DNA of 64,000 nt from Mesorhizobium sp. B2-7-2 (lineage in GTDB: Bacteria; Pseudomonadota; Alphaproteobacteria; Rhizobiales; Rhizobiaceae). Below are positions 33,520 to 42,323 of this stretch, piece by piece (position 1 is the first letter of the stretch; each line of letters starts with the position of its first letter). Both the position numbers and the translations under genes were made by a program. The stretch lies in the NCBI RefSeq assembly GCF_006440775.1, contig NZ_VFTZ01000003.1:186001-250000 (forward strand), written 5' to 3'. A model generated the notes under the pieces. It was not told where the DNA came from and did not search any database. It saw only the letters and a list, made by a program, of their open reading frames with translations.

Positions 33520-33582
33520 GGAAGTGCGACTGCGCGGGCACTTCCCTGCGGCCCAGCACCCGTTGGGGTGGTGCCGGGCCGC
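33520..33582 (+). ncRNA. Two-hairpin element, cassette copy 2 (candidate structured RNA)
   Basis: Hairpin I is GGAAGTGC (33520-33527) with GCACTTCC (33538-33545), an 8-bp perfect stem whose loop ends in GCGCGG as in copy 1. Hairpin II is GCGGCCCAGCACC (33548-33560) with GGTGCCGGGCCGC (33570-33582), 13 positions with one A-C mismatch, loop CGTTGGGGT. Stem changes relative to copy 1 mostly keep pairing, and the loop core GTTGGGGT is identical. The ncRNA label is tentative. Confidence 0.55.
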
Positions 33583-33651
33583 CCATCGCATGCGCGGGAC
33601 CTTGCCATTCGTAGATACGAAACGATGTCCTTTGGAGGGATGTAAACTCAG

Positions 33652-33891
33652 ATGCGCGAATTGGAAGAATATGAGCAGATTGGGTTAATTGGTTACCCGC
33701 GCGACGGGGATTACATAGCTGTGGTGGGGGACAGGACTGGTCAGAATTGGTTACTCGGAGGTGCGTTGTGCGAAATTGATGGCGCAACCATTGAGGATCA
33801 GGCGGCTGCATTACCGAAATATTATCCGAACGGCCGGCTCGTGGTGGCCACCATCCGAGGCAGCTGTCTCGTTGCTGTTCGAGACTATTGA
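33652..33891 (+). CDS. Small conserved protein, cassette copy 2 (second gene)
   Basis: A 79-residue paralogue of the gene at 27889: EEYEQIGLIGYPRDGDYIAV, QNWLLGGALCEIDGATIED, QAAALPKYYPNGRLVVATI. GGAGGG lies upstream of the ATG, with a somewhat long spacer. A perfect inverted repeat, TTCGTA-GA-TACGAA (33608-33621), sits between the two-hairpin element and this gene and is absent from copy 1. It ends cleanly at VAVRDY; copy 1 has a longer tail. Confidence 0.72.
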   Translation: MRELEEYEQIGLIGYPRDGDYIAVVGDRTGQNWLLGGALCEIDGATIEDQAAALPKYYPNGRLVVATIRGSCLVAVRDY

Positions 33892-34007
33892 CTGGGGCGG
33901 CCCGAAGGAGCCTTCATTCATCGACCGCGCCAACGGCAAGTCCACGACAGCCGGCGGTCAATTCGAGACTCGCGCCTTGCAGACCATGGTGCGGCAAAAG
34001 GCAAAAG

Positions 34008-34272
34008 TCAGACTGGGCCCGCATCACTCGATGCGAGGACAGATAGCGTTCGAATCTCTAGTCTGCCTGCTTTCAGGCGCGTGATTGTTTCTGGATCAAA
34101 TCCGGGGAGCCGCGCAACTTCCCGCCAACTCGAGAGTGGCCTGGCCTCAAAAAATTGCACTTGCCTGCGCGAGGTCGAGCCCTCCGGCCGCCATGAGCTC
34201 GCCAATGGTCGCTGAGTTTATGTCGACCGCCTCCCCGGCGTGATGAGCTTCGCGCGTCTTCGAATCTGGCAT
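34008..34272 (-). pseudogene. Helix-hairpin-helix (ComEA-like) small protein, frameshifted
   Basis: From ATG 34272 the first frame reads VDINSATIGELMAAGGLDLA, a helix-hairpin-helix start as in ComEA-type DNA-binding domains, and stops after QASAIF at a TGA (34147). The next frame continues FFEARPLSSWREVARLPGF, then DPETITRLKAG, the expected second half, to 34008. The break is at a run of six T (AATTTTTTG), so a short deletion or slippage is likely. The product is either lost or depends on frameshifting at the T-run. Confidence 0.6.
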
Positions 34273-34366
34273 TGTTCCCTGGGGCACGCCGTGGAATTTG
34301 CCAGGGACCCAACGAGCAGCGGGCAAAATTGGTCTGACAGTTCTCTCAAACCTATTCGCTACGATC

Positions 34367-35200
34367 TCAACGCTGCCAGCTATTTCGTAATGAGGCCCCG
34401 GTATGGATTGGCCGTCCAAAGCCCCGGAGCCGCTGCGCGACAGTATCGACCAGAACCGCATTTGATGCCGCAATCGAACCGTCCGGAAGCAGAAGATTGT
34501 TTTCGAACCCGACCCGGACGTCTCCACCAAACAATGCTCCCGCGCATACGCAAGCAGCCTCGTCACGACCGAAGGCGCAGACCATGAACGACCGGAAGCG
34601 TGGAACGTGAGGCGAAAGGAATGGCAGCAGATCAGTGGGGGCAGATTGCTGCGACGCTGTATAGCGGCCCAAGACAAACAGCACAGGAATGTCGTCCCAG
34701 GGAATTAGCCCCCGTCGATGCAAATCGAACAGGTACAACGCCTCGTCAGGATCATAGAGGATGATCTGCGGCAGCACGTGCTCGTGCCTTAGCCAGGCGA
34801 GGAACGTGGCGAAAGCCGCCTCGGCATGTCGATCCGGGACAAGTTCACGCAGCGCCAGCGAGACCGCCTCGGGTCTGGTCTGGCGCACCACCTTCATCTG
34901 CCTTTCGGGCTCATAAAGACCAAGCGCCTCGCTTGTTATTTGCACCACCAGGGCATCGCCAACGCAGCGTCGGACGGTAGCGGTAGCGGCGCGATACGCG
35001 TCAGGGTCGAGAACGTGCCGCCCGTGCCGGTCGCGGACGTGGAGGTGGATCATGGCCGCGCCAGCCTCGAGACACTCCGCGGCTGCCCGAGCCAGCTCGG
35101 TCTGCGTCATCGGCAGAGCCGGATGATCGGCTCTCGTGCGCCTGCCGCCATTCGGTGCGACGGCGATCGCAACCGCGCGGTTTGATGGTTGAGACTGCAT
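34367..35200 (-). CDS. Beta-keto acid cleavage enzyme (BKACE, DUF849)
   Basis: A 277-residue TIM-barrel enzyme from ATG 35200. Family hallmarks are AVAPNGGRRTRADHPALP near the N-terminus, the zinc-binding HLHVRD (His52, His54) and VRVGFENNLLLPDG with Glu233. BKACEs cleave a beta-keto acid with acetyl-CoA to give acetoacetate and a new CoA ester; the founding member acts in lysine fermentation. The residue after the metal-binding Glu is Asn rather than the Asp of the lysine enzyme, so the substrate differs. It is divergent from the RpiR/aminotransferase/TRAP operon. Confidence 0.9.
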   Translation of the reverse strand: MQSQPSNRAVAIAVAPNGGRRTRADHPALPMTQTELARAAAECLEAGAAMIHLHVRDRHGRHVLDPDAYRAATATVRRCVGDALVVQITSEALGLYEPERQMKVVRQTRPEAVSLALRELVPDRHAEAAFATFLAWLRHEHVLPQIILYDPDEALYLFDLHRRGLIPWDDIPVLFVLGRYTASQQSAPTDLLPFLSPHVPRFRSFMVCAFGRDEAACVCAGALFGGDVRVGFENNLLLPDGSIAASNAVLVDTVAQRLRGFGRPIHTGASLRNSWQR

Positions 35201-35242
35201 TCGGATGACCGATGTTGACAATTGGATCACCAAAATACCGTG

Positions 35243-35258
35243 TGAAACATTTGTTGCA
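35243..35258. promoter_or_regulatory. Inverted repeat in divergent BKACE/RpiR promoter region
   Basis: TGAAACA (35243-35249) and TGTTGCA (35252-35258) form an inverted repeat with one mismatch and a 2-bp spacer. It lies between the BKACE start (35200) and the RpiR start (35289); TTGACA at 35214-35219 is a possible -35 box. It is a candidate site for the RpiR-type regulator, judged from position. Confidence 0.4.
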
Positions 35259-35288
35259 AACCGAATTCAAGCGCGGCAGACTGCTTTG

Positions 35289-36173
35289 ATGGATCAGGGG
35301 CCCTTGGCGGAACGCCTCATAGCCGAATTCGATGGCATGTCGGCGCAGCTGCGGACAGCGGCTCGCTACATGCTTGATCATCCGAGCGACGTGGCCCTGT
35401 TATCCATGCGTGAGCAGGCGCGGCAGGCGGGCGTGCAACCGGCCACCATGACGCGCCTCGCCAAACACCTGGGTCTCGAAGGCTACGACGTGGTGCGCGA
35501 TTCCTACGCGGCGGCGGTGCGGGGCGGCCACCTCGGCTTTGCCGGGAAAGCAGGAATCCAGGTGAAGAGCCAAAAGCTCAAGGGTGATCGCGCCCAGGCG
35601 ACCGAGATGATGGACTCGCTTGCCGTCCAGATCGCCCGGCTGGGCCGGCCGGAAGTCCTGGAGCGGATCGTGGCGGCGGCGAAACGCCTCGCGGAGGCAC
35701 GACGCATTTATTGCCTTGGCCTGCGATCCAGCCATCCCATCGCTTGGCACGTGCACTATGTTTTGTCGCTCATCGGCGAGAGCTCGGTTCTGCTTGACGG
35801 TATTGCCGGAACCGGCGCCGACGCCATCGGTCGCGCCACCGATGCCGACGTGCTACTGGTGGCAAGCGTGCTTCCATATACCCGACAGACCGTGGAGATC
35901 GCCGAATATGCCGCTGGGCGCGGCGTCCCGGTTGTCGCGATCACGGACAGCAAGGTTGCGCCACTCGCTCAGATTGCGCAGGACGTGATCGTCGTTCCTA
36001 CGCACAGCCCGTCTTTTTTCCACACTATGGCGCCCGCTTTTGCCGTTGCTGAAATCCTGGCCGCGCTGGTGGCTGGCCACGGCGGCGAGTCGGCGCTGGC
36101 CGTGCTTCGGTGTACAGACGAGCACCACGCAGCGCTCAACATACATCTGAAACCGCGGCTTGGCATGAAATGA
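35289..36173 (+). CDS. MurR/RpiR-family transcriptional regulator
   Basis: A 294-residue regulator from ATG 35289 (MDQGPLAERLIAEF). The frame is open back to an ATG at 35205 but that leader is unlike the family. The N-terminal HTH_6 domain reads LSMREQARQAGVQPATMTRL, and the C-terminal SIS domain (RIYCLGLRSSHPIAWHVHYV through VPVVAITDSKVAPLA) binds a small effector. It shares ATGA with the aminotransferase gene and likely controls both the BKACE gene and its own operon. Confidence 0.92.
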   Translation: MDQGPLAERLIAEFDGMSAQLRTAARYMLDHPSDVALLSMREQARQAGVQPATMTRLAKHLGLEGYDVVRDSYAAAVRGGHLGFAGKAGIQVKSQKLKGDRAQATEMMDSLAVQIARLGRPEVLERIVAAAKRLAEARRIYCLGLRSSHPIAWHVHYVLSLIGESSVLLDGIAGTGADAIGRATDADVLLVASVLPYTRQTVEIAEYAAGRGVPVVAITDSKVAPLAQIAQDVIVVPTHSPSFFHTMAPAFAVAEILAALVAGHGGESALAVLRCTDEHHAALNIHLKPRLGMK

Positions 36174-37516
36174 CCCATCTTCTGCATCGCACGACCAAAG
36201 GCTTGCTTCCGATCGCCGTCGGCGGCAAAGGCGTCCAGATATTCGACAGCAACGGTCGCGCCTATATCGATGCATCCGGCGGCGCGGCCGTGTCGTGTCT
36301 CGGTCATGGCCATCCAGATGTCATCGCGGCGCTGCACGACCAACTCGATCGCATTGCTTATGCTCATACCAGCTTCTTCACCACCGAGGTTGCCGAGCGG
36401 CTCGCCGATCGTCTCGCTGAAGATGCTCCCGCTGGACTGAGCCATGTCTATCTCGTGAGCGGCGGGTCCGAGGCCGTCGAGGCGGCACTGAAGATGGCGC
36501 GGCAATATTTTGTCGAGAAAGGCGAGCCGCGGCGCCGCCACGTCATCGCCCGCCGTCAGAGCTATCACGGCAACACACTCGGCGCACTCGCCACAGGCGG
36601 CAATGAATGGCGGCGGCGGCAGTTTCAGCCGTTGCTCATCGAAACCCATCATATCGATCCATGTTTCGCTTATCGCTATCAATTGCCCGGAGAAAGCGAT
36701 GCTGACTACGCTGTGAGGGCGGCGCAGGCCCTGGAGGACAAGATACTCGAACTTGGTGCCGGCGAGGTCATCGCCTTCGTCGCCGAAACGGTGGTCGGCG
36801 CGACTGCCGGAGCCGTGCCGCCGGTGGCCGATTACCTGAAGCGCATTCGGGCCATCTGCGACCGTTACGGCGTGCTGCTCATCCTGGACGAGGTGATGTG
36901 CGGCATGGGCCGCACCGGCACGCTTCACGCTTGCGAACAGGAAGGCGTCGTTCCCGATCTGATGACTATCGCCAAGGGACTCGGCGGAGGCTATCAGCCG
37001 ATCGGCGCCGTGCTGCTCGGCCGGCATATCTTCGACGCTTTCGCCAACGGCTCCGGCTTTTTTCAGCACGGCCACACCTATATGGGGCATCCGATGGCCG
37101 CGGCCGCCGGTCTCGCGGTCCAGGAGGTGATCCGTCGCGACCATCTGCTTGACAATGTCAAAGCGATGGGCGCGCGTCTTGAGCGGCGCCTGAGCGAACG
37201 TTTCGGCAATCATCACCATGTCGGCGACATTCGTGGCCGCGGCCTGTTCCAGGCGATCGAACTCGTGGCCGACCGTGGTTCAAAAGAGCCTTTCGATCCG
37301 GCGCTGAAACTCAACGCGCGGGTCAAGAGCGAAGCCATGAACAACGGCCTGATGGTCTACCCCATGGGCGGCACGATCGACGGCGTCCGCGGCGACCATG
37401 TGCTGCTCGCGCCGCCGTTCATTGCCACCAGCCAGGACATCGATGCCATCGTCGAGCGGCTCGGCGACGCGGTCGATGCAGCTTTGCGCGCGCCCGGCTT
37501 GGCGGGACGCGCATGA
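36170..37516 (+). CDS. Class III aminotransferase (omega-amino acid type)
   Basis: PLP-dependent aminotransferase of 448 residues starting at the ATGA overlap with the RpiR gene. Fold-type I landmarks are YLVSGGSEAVEAALKMARQY, ARRQSYHGNTLGALATGGN, LLILDEVMCGMGRTGTL (PLP-ring Asp) and TIAKGLGGGYQPIGAVLL (Schiff-base Lys). Class III enzymes move amino groups from beta-, gamma- or omega-positions. Next to a BKACE gene, conversion of a beta-amino acid to the beta-keto acid substrate is the obvious hypothesis. A TAXI-TRAP transporter follows. Confidence 0.92.
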   Translation: MTHLLHRTTKGLLPIAVGGKGVQIFDSNGRAYIDASGGAAVSCLGHGHPDVIAALHDQLDRIAYAHTSFFTTEVAERLADRLAEDAPAGLSHVYLVSGGSEAVEAALKMARQYFVEKGEPRRRHVIARRQSYHGNTLGALATGGNEWRRRQFQPLLIETHHIDPCFAYRYQLPGESDADYAVRAAQALEDKILELGAGEVIAFVAETVVGATAGAVPPVADYLKRIRAICDRYGVLLILDEVMCGMGRTGTLHACEQEGVVPDLMTIAKGLGGGYQPIGAVLLGRHIFDAFANGSGFFQHGHTYMGHPMAAAAGLAVQEVIRRDHLLDNVKAMGARLERRLSERFGNHHHVGDIRGRGLFQAIELVADRGSKEPFDPALKLNARVKSEAMNNGLMVYPMGGTIDGVRGDHVLLAPPFIATSQDIDAIVERLGDAVDAALRAPGLAGRA

Positions 37517-37564
37517 CCGGAGCCCGGCGCAAGGTCGGGACCAACCACCAGAGAGGTAATCGAA

Positions 37565-38533
37565 ATGCATAATCTGCTGAAATCCCTGGTTGCCGTGACC
37601 GCGGCGGGGTGCCTGCTTGCCGCCACACCTTCGTTTGCCGAGCAGAAGTTCATCACTATAGGCACCGGCGGGGTGACCGGTGTCTATTATGCCGTGGGCG
37701 GTGCCATTTGCCGGCTCATGAACAAAGACAGGCAAAAGACCGGCATACGCTGCTCGACCGAATCGACGGGCGGGTCGGTTTTCAACGTCAACTCAATCAA
37801 TACCGGCGACCTCGATTTCGGCCTTACCCAATCCGACGTGCAGTTTCAGGCCTATAACGGCGTCGGCCCTTTCGACGGCAAGGCAATAAAGGACCTGCGC
37901 GCGGTCTTCTCGGTCCATCCCGAACCGTTCACCGTTCTGGCACGGCCGGATGCCGGCGTGAAAGTCTTCGAGGATTTCAAGGGCAAGCGCTTCAATGTCG
38001 GCAATCCCGGTTCCGGAACGCGGTCCTCGATGGAAGAGCTGTTGAAGCAGATGGGTTGGACATTGAAGGACTTTTCGCTCGCCGCCGAACTCAAGGCCGA
38101 TGAACAGGGCAGCGCGCTTTGCGACAACAAGATCGATGGCTTCTTCTACGGCGTGGGACATCCCTCCGCGGCAATCCAGGATCCGACGACGGCCTGCGGC
38201 GCCAAGCTCATTCCGCTGACTGGTCCGGCCGTTGATGCGCTGGTGAAGGCGCATCCCTACTATTCGGTCGCGACCATCCCCGGGGGCATGTATGCCAACA
38301 ACCCCGATCCGACGACGACGTTCGGCGTGCGCGCCACCGTGGTGACGAGCGCCAAGACCCCCGACGATGTGGTCTACGAGATGGTCAAGGCGGTTTTCGA
38401 GAACTTCGACGACTTCAAGAAGCTGCATCCGGCCTTCGCTAATCTCGATCCGAAGGAGATGGTCAAGGCCGGCCTTTCGGCGCCGCTGCATCCGGGCGCC
38501 GAGCGCTACTACAAGGAGAAAGGCTGGCTCTGA
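37565..38533 (+). CDS. TRAP transporter TAXI-family solute receptor
   Basis: Periplasmic receptor of 322 residues. A signal peptide ([18 protein letters not shown]) is followed by the TAXI hallmark [20 protein letters not shown], then [20 protein letters not shown] and [25 protein letters not shown] lies ahead of the ATG. TAXI receptors work with a fused TRAP permease, encoded just downstream. Substrates known for the group include organic acids and amino acids; here an amino acid is likely from the aminotransferase context. Confidence 0.93.
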   Translation: MHNLLKSLVAVTAAGCLLAATPSFAEQKFITIGTGGVTGVYYAVGGAICRLMNKDRQKTGIRCSTESTGGSVFNVNSINTGDLDFGLTQSDVQFQAYNGVGPFDGKAIKDLRAVFSVHPEPFTVLARPDAGVKVFEDFKGKRFNVGNPGSGTRSSMEELLKQMGWTLKDFSLAAELKADEQGSALCDNKIDGFFYGVGHPSAAIQDPTTACGAKLIPLTGPAVDALVKAHPYYSVATIPGGMYANNPDPTTTFGVRATVVTSAKTPDDVVYEMVKAVFENFDDFKKLHPAFANLDPKEMVKAGLSAPLHPGAERYYKEKGWL

Positions 38534-38622
38534 ACCTGTGACATTGGCCCGGGCCGCCTTGGCGGGCGGCTCTGGCCGCAAACCAAACGACCAAGATAAA
38601 AAATACGGTCGAGGGGAGAGCG

Positions 38623-41232
38623 ATGACAGATCAGTTCCGCCAGGTGGAAGCGCCTGAAGACGTCGACCTCGACAAGCTGAACGAGATCGTGGCGGAGGCC
38701 GACACTGGTGGGCGCAAGCCGACGGGTCTCGCCGCGTATCTCGTTCTGGCAGTGTCGCTCGCCTGGTCGTTGTTCCAGCTCTGGTACTCCTCGCCGATCC
38801 CTTATATGTTTGGCTTCGGTGTTGTCAGCGACGGGATCGCGCGGTCCATCCATCTGGCCTTTGCGCTGTTTCTGGCACTCGTCACCTTCCCGGCGTTCAA
38901 AAGCTCCTCACGCAACCGCGTTCCGCCGCCCGACTGGGTGCTTGCCATAGCGGGCGCGACGGCGGCGCTTTATCTCGTCGTCTTCTACAGCGAGATCGCC
39001 ACCCGGCCCGGGCTTCCCACGACCACCGATCTCGTCATCTCGATCGTCGGCATCGTTGTATTGATGGAAGCTGCCCGGCGCGCCGTCGGCCCTGCTATCA
39101 CCATCATCGCCGGCCTCATGCTGATATACATCTTCGTCGGGCCCTATATGCCCGGCCTGTTGGCGCACAAGGGCGCGACGCTGTCGCGCGCCGCCTCGCA
39201 GATGTGGCTCACCTCCGAGGGCGTGTTCGGCGTTGCGCTCGGCGTCTCGACCAACGTTGTCTTCATGTTCGTGCTGTTTGGAACATTGCTCGAGCGTGCC
39301 GGGGCCGGCGGCTATTTCATCCTGCTTGCCTTCTCCATCCTCGGCAAATACCGCGGCGGCCCCGCCAAGGCCGGGGTCGTCGCCTCTGGCCTGACGGGAA
39401 TGATCTCGGGATCATCGATCGCCAATGTGGTCACCACCGGCACCTTCACCATTCCGCTGATGAAGCGCGTCGGCTACACGCCGGTCAAAGCAGGTGCCAT
39501 CGAATGCGCAGCGGGCGTCAACGGGCAGCTCATGCCGCCCGTGATGGGAGCGGCCGCCTTCCTCATTGCCGAATATGTCGGCATTTCCTACGCCGAAGTA
39601 GTCAAGCACGCCTTCTTTCCCGCGCTGCTCACCTATGGCTCGCTCTTCTACATCGTCGATATCGAAGCGATGAAGATGGGGTTGAAGGGTCTGCCGTCGC
39701 GCAGCCGTCATCCCGCCTTGCAAGGGGCCGTGCGCTCGCTGATGGGTGTCTGCGCCTTCGTCATTCTGGCCGGGCTCGTCTATTACGGCGTCGGCTGGAC
39801 CAAAACGGTCTTCGGCAGCGCGGCGACCTGGGTGATCGTTGCGGCGCTTGCCATCGTCTATGTCGGGCTTGTCGCTTACAGGGCCAAGCACCCCGACCTG
39901 CCGCTCGACAGCCTCAAAGGCAATATTGTGGAGATACCGCATTTCGGTGAGACGGCACGAACCGGCCTGCATTTCCTGCTGCCGGTGGTGCTCCTCATCT
40001 GGTGCCTGATGGTCGAGGAGCTTTCGCCGGGCCTCTCCGCCTTCTGGGGCTCCGCTGCCCTGATGGTATTGATCGTCACGCAGCGCCCGCTGACGGCGTT
40101 CTTTCGAAGGGAACATCAATTTGCGCTGCGCTGGCGGGAAGGTATCGTCGATCTCATCGAGGGCTTGTCGGCGTCCGCGCGCAACATGACCACCGTCGGT
40201 ATTGCCACAGCGACGGCCGGCATTATCGTCGGCACGGTGCTCTTGACCGGCGTCGGGCTGGTGATGACCGAGCTTGTCGAATTCATCTCGGCCGGCAGCT
40301 TCATGGTCATGCTGCTGTTTACCGCCGTTATCTGCATCATTCTGGGCATGGGCATGCCGACCACGGCGAGTTACGTAGTCGTTGCGACACTGATGGCGCC
40401 CGTGATGGTGGATCTCGCCGCCCAGAACGATCTGGCTGTGCCGCTAGTAGCCGTGCATCTTTTCGTCTTCTATTTCGGACTGATGGCCGATGTGACGCCG
40501 CCGGTTGGTCTTGCGGCATATGCAGCGGCTGCCATTTCGGGAGCCGATCCCGTGAAGACCGGCTTTCAGGGATTCAAGTATGAAATCAGGACGGCACTGT
40601 TGCCGTTCATCTTCATCTTCAATAACGGCGTGCTCATGATAGACATCCAGGGGCCCCTGGATTTTATCCTCGTCATAGTGACATCGGCGCTGGCCATGGT
40701 TGCTTTCGTTGCGGCGACCCAGAATTGGTTCCTGGTCCGAAACCGGTGGTACGAGTCGCTAGCACTCCTGTTGGTCTGCTTCACGTTATTTCGCCCGGGC
40801 TACTGGCTCGATCTGGTCGATGAGCCCTTTACGGCGAAACCCGTCTCCGAATTGAACCAAACCGTAGACGCCACGCCTTCGGGAGAAGCGCTTCGTCTAA
40901 AGTTGAAGACGTTCAACATCAGCGGCGACGAGATCGAGAAGCTGATCCGGCTCGATCTCGCCGAGGGCAAGAACGCGACAGAGAGGCTGGAAAGAGCTGG
41001 ACTGACCGTGACTGCTCTGGGTGACACAATGACAGTCGGAATCGTGCGCCTCGGCAGTCAGGCGGCAAAATTCGGGCTGCAGCCCGGTGACGAAATCACC
41101 GGGATCATGGTGCCAACCAGCCGACCATCCCGCTACTGGTTCGTGCTCCCCGCGTTCTTGCTGCTCGGGCTCGTTTTCTGGCTGCAGAGGCGACGAAGGT
41201 CTGGCTCCTTGCCAAGTGCGGGAGCGGCCTAG
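38623..41232 (+). CDS. TRAP transporter fused 4TM-12TM permease with C-terminal extension
   Basis: Inner-membrane protein of 869 residues combining the small and large TRAP subunits, as is usual with TAXI receptors. Family motifs include AASQMWLTSEGVFGVALGVS, GMISGSSIANVVTTGTFTIP, AIECAAGVNGQLMPPVMGAA and ILGMGMPTTASYVVVATLM. After about residue 680 an extra region (DUF3394-like) carries a soluble segment (LRLKLKTFNISGDEIEKLI, LGSQAAKFGLQPGDEITGI, PDZ-like) and a final membrane helix. Na+-driven uptake is expected from the family. Confidence 0.93.
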   Translation: MTDQFRQVEAPEDVDLDKLNEIVAEADTGGRKPTGLAAYLVLAVSLAWSLFQLWYSSPIPYMFGFGVVSDGIARSIHLAFALFLALVTFPAFKSSSRNRVPPPDWVLAIAGATAALYLVVFYSEIATRPGLPTTTDLVISIVGIVVLMEAARRAVGPAITIIAGLMLIYIFVGPYMPGLLAHKGATLSRAASQMWLTSEGVFGVALGVSTNVVFMFVLFGTLLERAGAGGYFILLAFSILGKYRGGPAKAGVVASGLTGMISGSSIANVVTTGTFTIPLMKRVGYTPVKAGAIECAAGVNGQLMPPVMGAAAFLIAEYVGISYAEVVKHAFFPALLTYGSLFYIVDIEAMKMGLKGLPSRSRHPALQGAVRSLMGVCAFVILAGLVYYGVGWTKTVFGSAATWVIVAALAIVYVGLVAYRAKHPDLPLDSLKGNIVEIPHFGETARTGLHFLLPVVLLIWCLMVEELSPGLSAFWGSAALMVLIVTQRPLTAFFRREHQFALRWREGIVDLIEGLSASARNMTTVGIATATAGIIVGTVLLTGVGLVMTELVEFISAGSFMVMLLFTAVICIILGMGMPTTASYVVVATLMAPVMVDLAAQNDLAVPLVAVHLFVFYFGLMADVTPPVGLAAYAAAAISGADPVKTGFQGFKYEIRTALLPFIFIFNNGVLMIDIQGPLDFILVIVTSALAMVAFVAATQNWFLVRNRWYESLALLLVCFTLFRPGYWLDLVDEPFTAKPVSELNQTVDATPSGEALRLKLKTFNISGDEIEKLIRLDLAEGKNATERLERAGLTVTALGDTMTVGIVRLGSQAAKFGLQPGDEITGIMVPTSRPSRYWFVLPAFLLLGLVFWLQRRRRSGSLPSAGAA

Positions 41233-41762
41233 CGAGTGAAACACATGCGCGGCGGAGACGACCTGCGACACGCGTCATTGCAGGACTCCGCGAGGGTGGA
41301 ACATAAGGCGCCTGGCAGCCTTAGTTGTCGGGTAGCGCACCCTCGCCAGATGGCGCGGGCTGCCCACAGTCCGAGAGCCTGCCATTCGCATATATTTCCA
41401 AGCCGACGGATCAATCGCGGTCATTGTCTTTAGGTTCGCCAGACCATACGAGATCATGCGAAGGATTTGGGTTGGCTAACCATCCCGTAAGCCATTGGAT
41501 TTGTTCGGAAGACTCACGTCCTCAACGACTAACATAATCATTATTCGTCAATAGGTTACGAGGCAGTTCGCCGAAATGGACTCAAGAAGCCGACCCAGAC
41601 ACTCACCCATCCCATTTGTCTTCTGCGGAATGGCTGTTTTGCGCCCGGTCGTCGCCGTTTACGCTAATCGTTATCGACTCTGAAAGCTGACGCCCACCTG
41701 CAGGCCTAGAGATCTGCGCGCCCCAGTGCTATCGATCCATCACCAAGCACTTAGTCTCAGCC
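41233..41762. other. Intergenic region after TRAP operon
   Basis: About 530 bp without supported genes. CGAGGGTG (41291-41298) and CACCCTCG (41338-41345) form an 8-bp inverted repeat that could end transcription of the TRAP operon; no U-tract follows. The rest is AT-richer than the flanks and shows nothing recognisable. Confidence 0.45.
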
Positions 41763-42206
41763 TCAAATGGCGCCGCCGTGACCTGGCGCAGCGGTGGTCG
41801 CCATGGAGGATTTCAGGCGCTGTAGCATAGTCTCCGTCAGCGGGATTGATTTTCGTTCCGCAAGGTCGAAGAAGACCGTCTTGGCGGCCAGCTTGGCAGC
41901 GAGTTCGCCGCCATGGAGCCTGCGCATCTCGTAATCCGTCTGGACGGACGTGCGGCCGACAGTGCGGACCGCGCCGTAGATTTCCACGATGACCCCGGAC
42001 GCCACCTCGCCGACAAAGTCGATCTCATGCCGGACGTCCGCCCATCCCCTGTCGGCCCATTCGGGCGTCGTCGGCGCCCAGCCGGTCGCCTGTCCCAGCA
42101 GGATGTTGATGGCGTCATCGAAAAAGGCGACGTAGAAACGCGTCGTCATGTGGCCCATCATGTCGCAATTCCAGGGCTGAACCACAGCTCTCGTCAATAG
42201 GATCAT
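41763..42206 (-). CDS. Acyl-CoA thioesterase (4HBT hot-dog fold)
   Basis: A 147-residue hot-dog protein. The N-terminal PWNCDMMGHMTTRFYVAFFD contains the Asp and following GH typical of 4-hydroxybenzoyl-CoA thioesterase-like enzymes, and RHEIDFVGEVASGVIVEI forms the central strands. It probably hydrolyses a short acyl-CoA. It precedes the LysR gene on the same strand order and lies close to the acyl-CoA mutase operon, so release of CoA from a dead-end thioester of that pathway is plausible. Confidence 0.85.
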   Translation of the reverse strand: MILLTRAVVQPWNCDMMGHMTTRFYVAFFDDAINILLGQATGWAPTTPEWADRGWADVRHEIDFVGEVASGVIVEIYGAVRTVGRTSVQTDYEMRRLHGGELAAKLAAKTVFFDLAERKSIPLTETMLQRLKSSMATTAAPGHGGAI

Positions 42207-42323
42207 TTTTGCTCCAGTAATTCGTTCGATTGCGACCGTTATCTAGCGGGGATTGGCTGCCTCTGGGGAGGGCCAATCGACGGTCGGACCACTGCGCGAG
42301 CTATTTCGATGGCGGTAAGTCGA

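Noticed and set aside
33652..33891. Resemblance of the small cassette protein to the N-terminus of GH15 glucoamylase-like proteins
   Set aside because: Only a vague similarity around EYEQIGLIGY and NWLLGG; the protein is 79 residues with no catalytic domain, so the likeness is probably chance.
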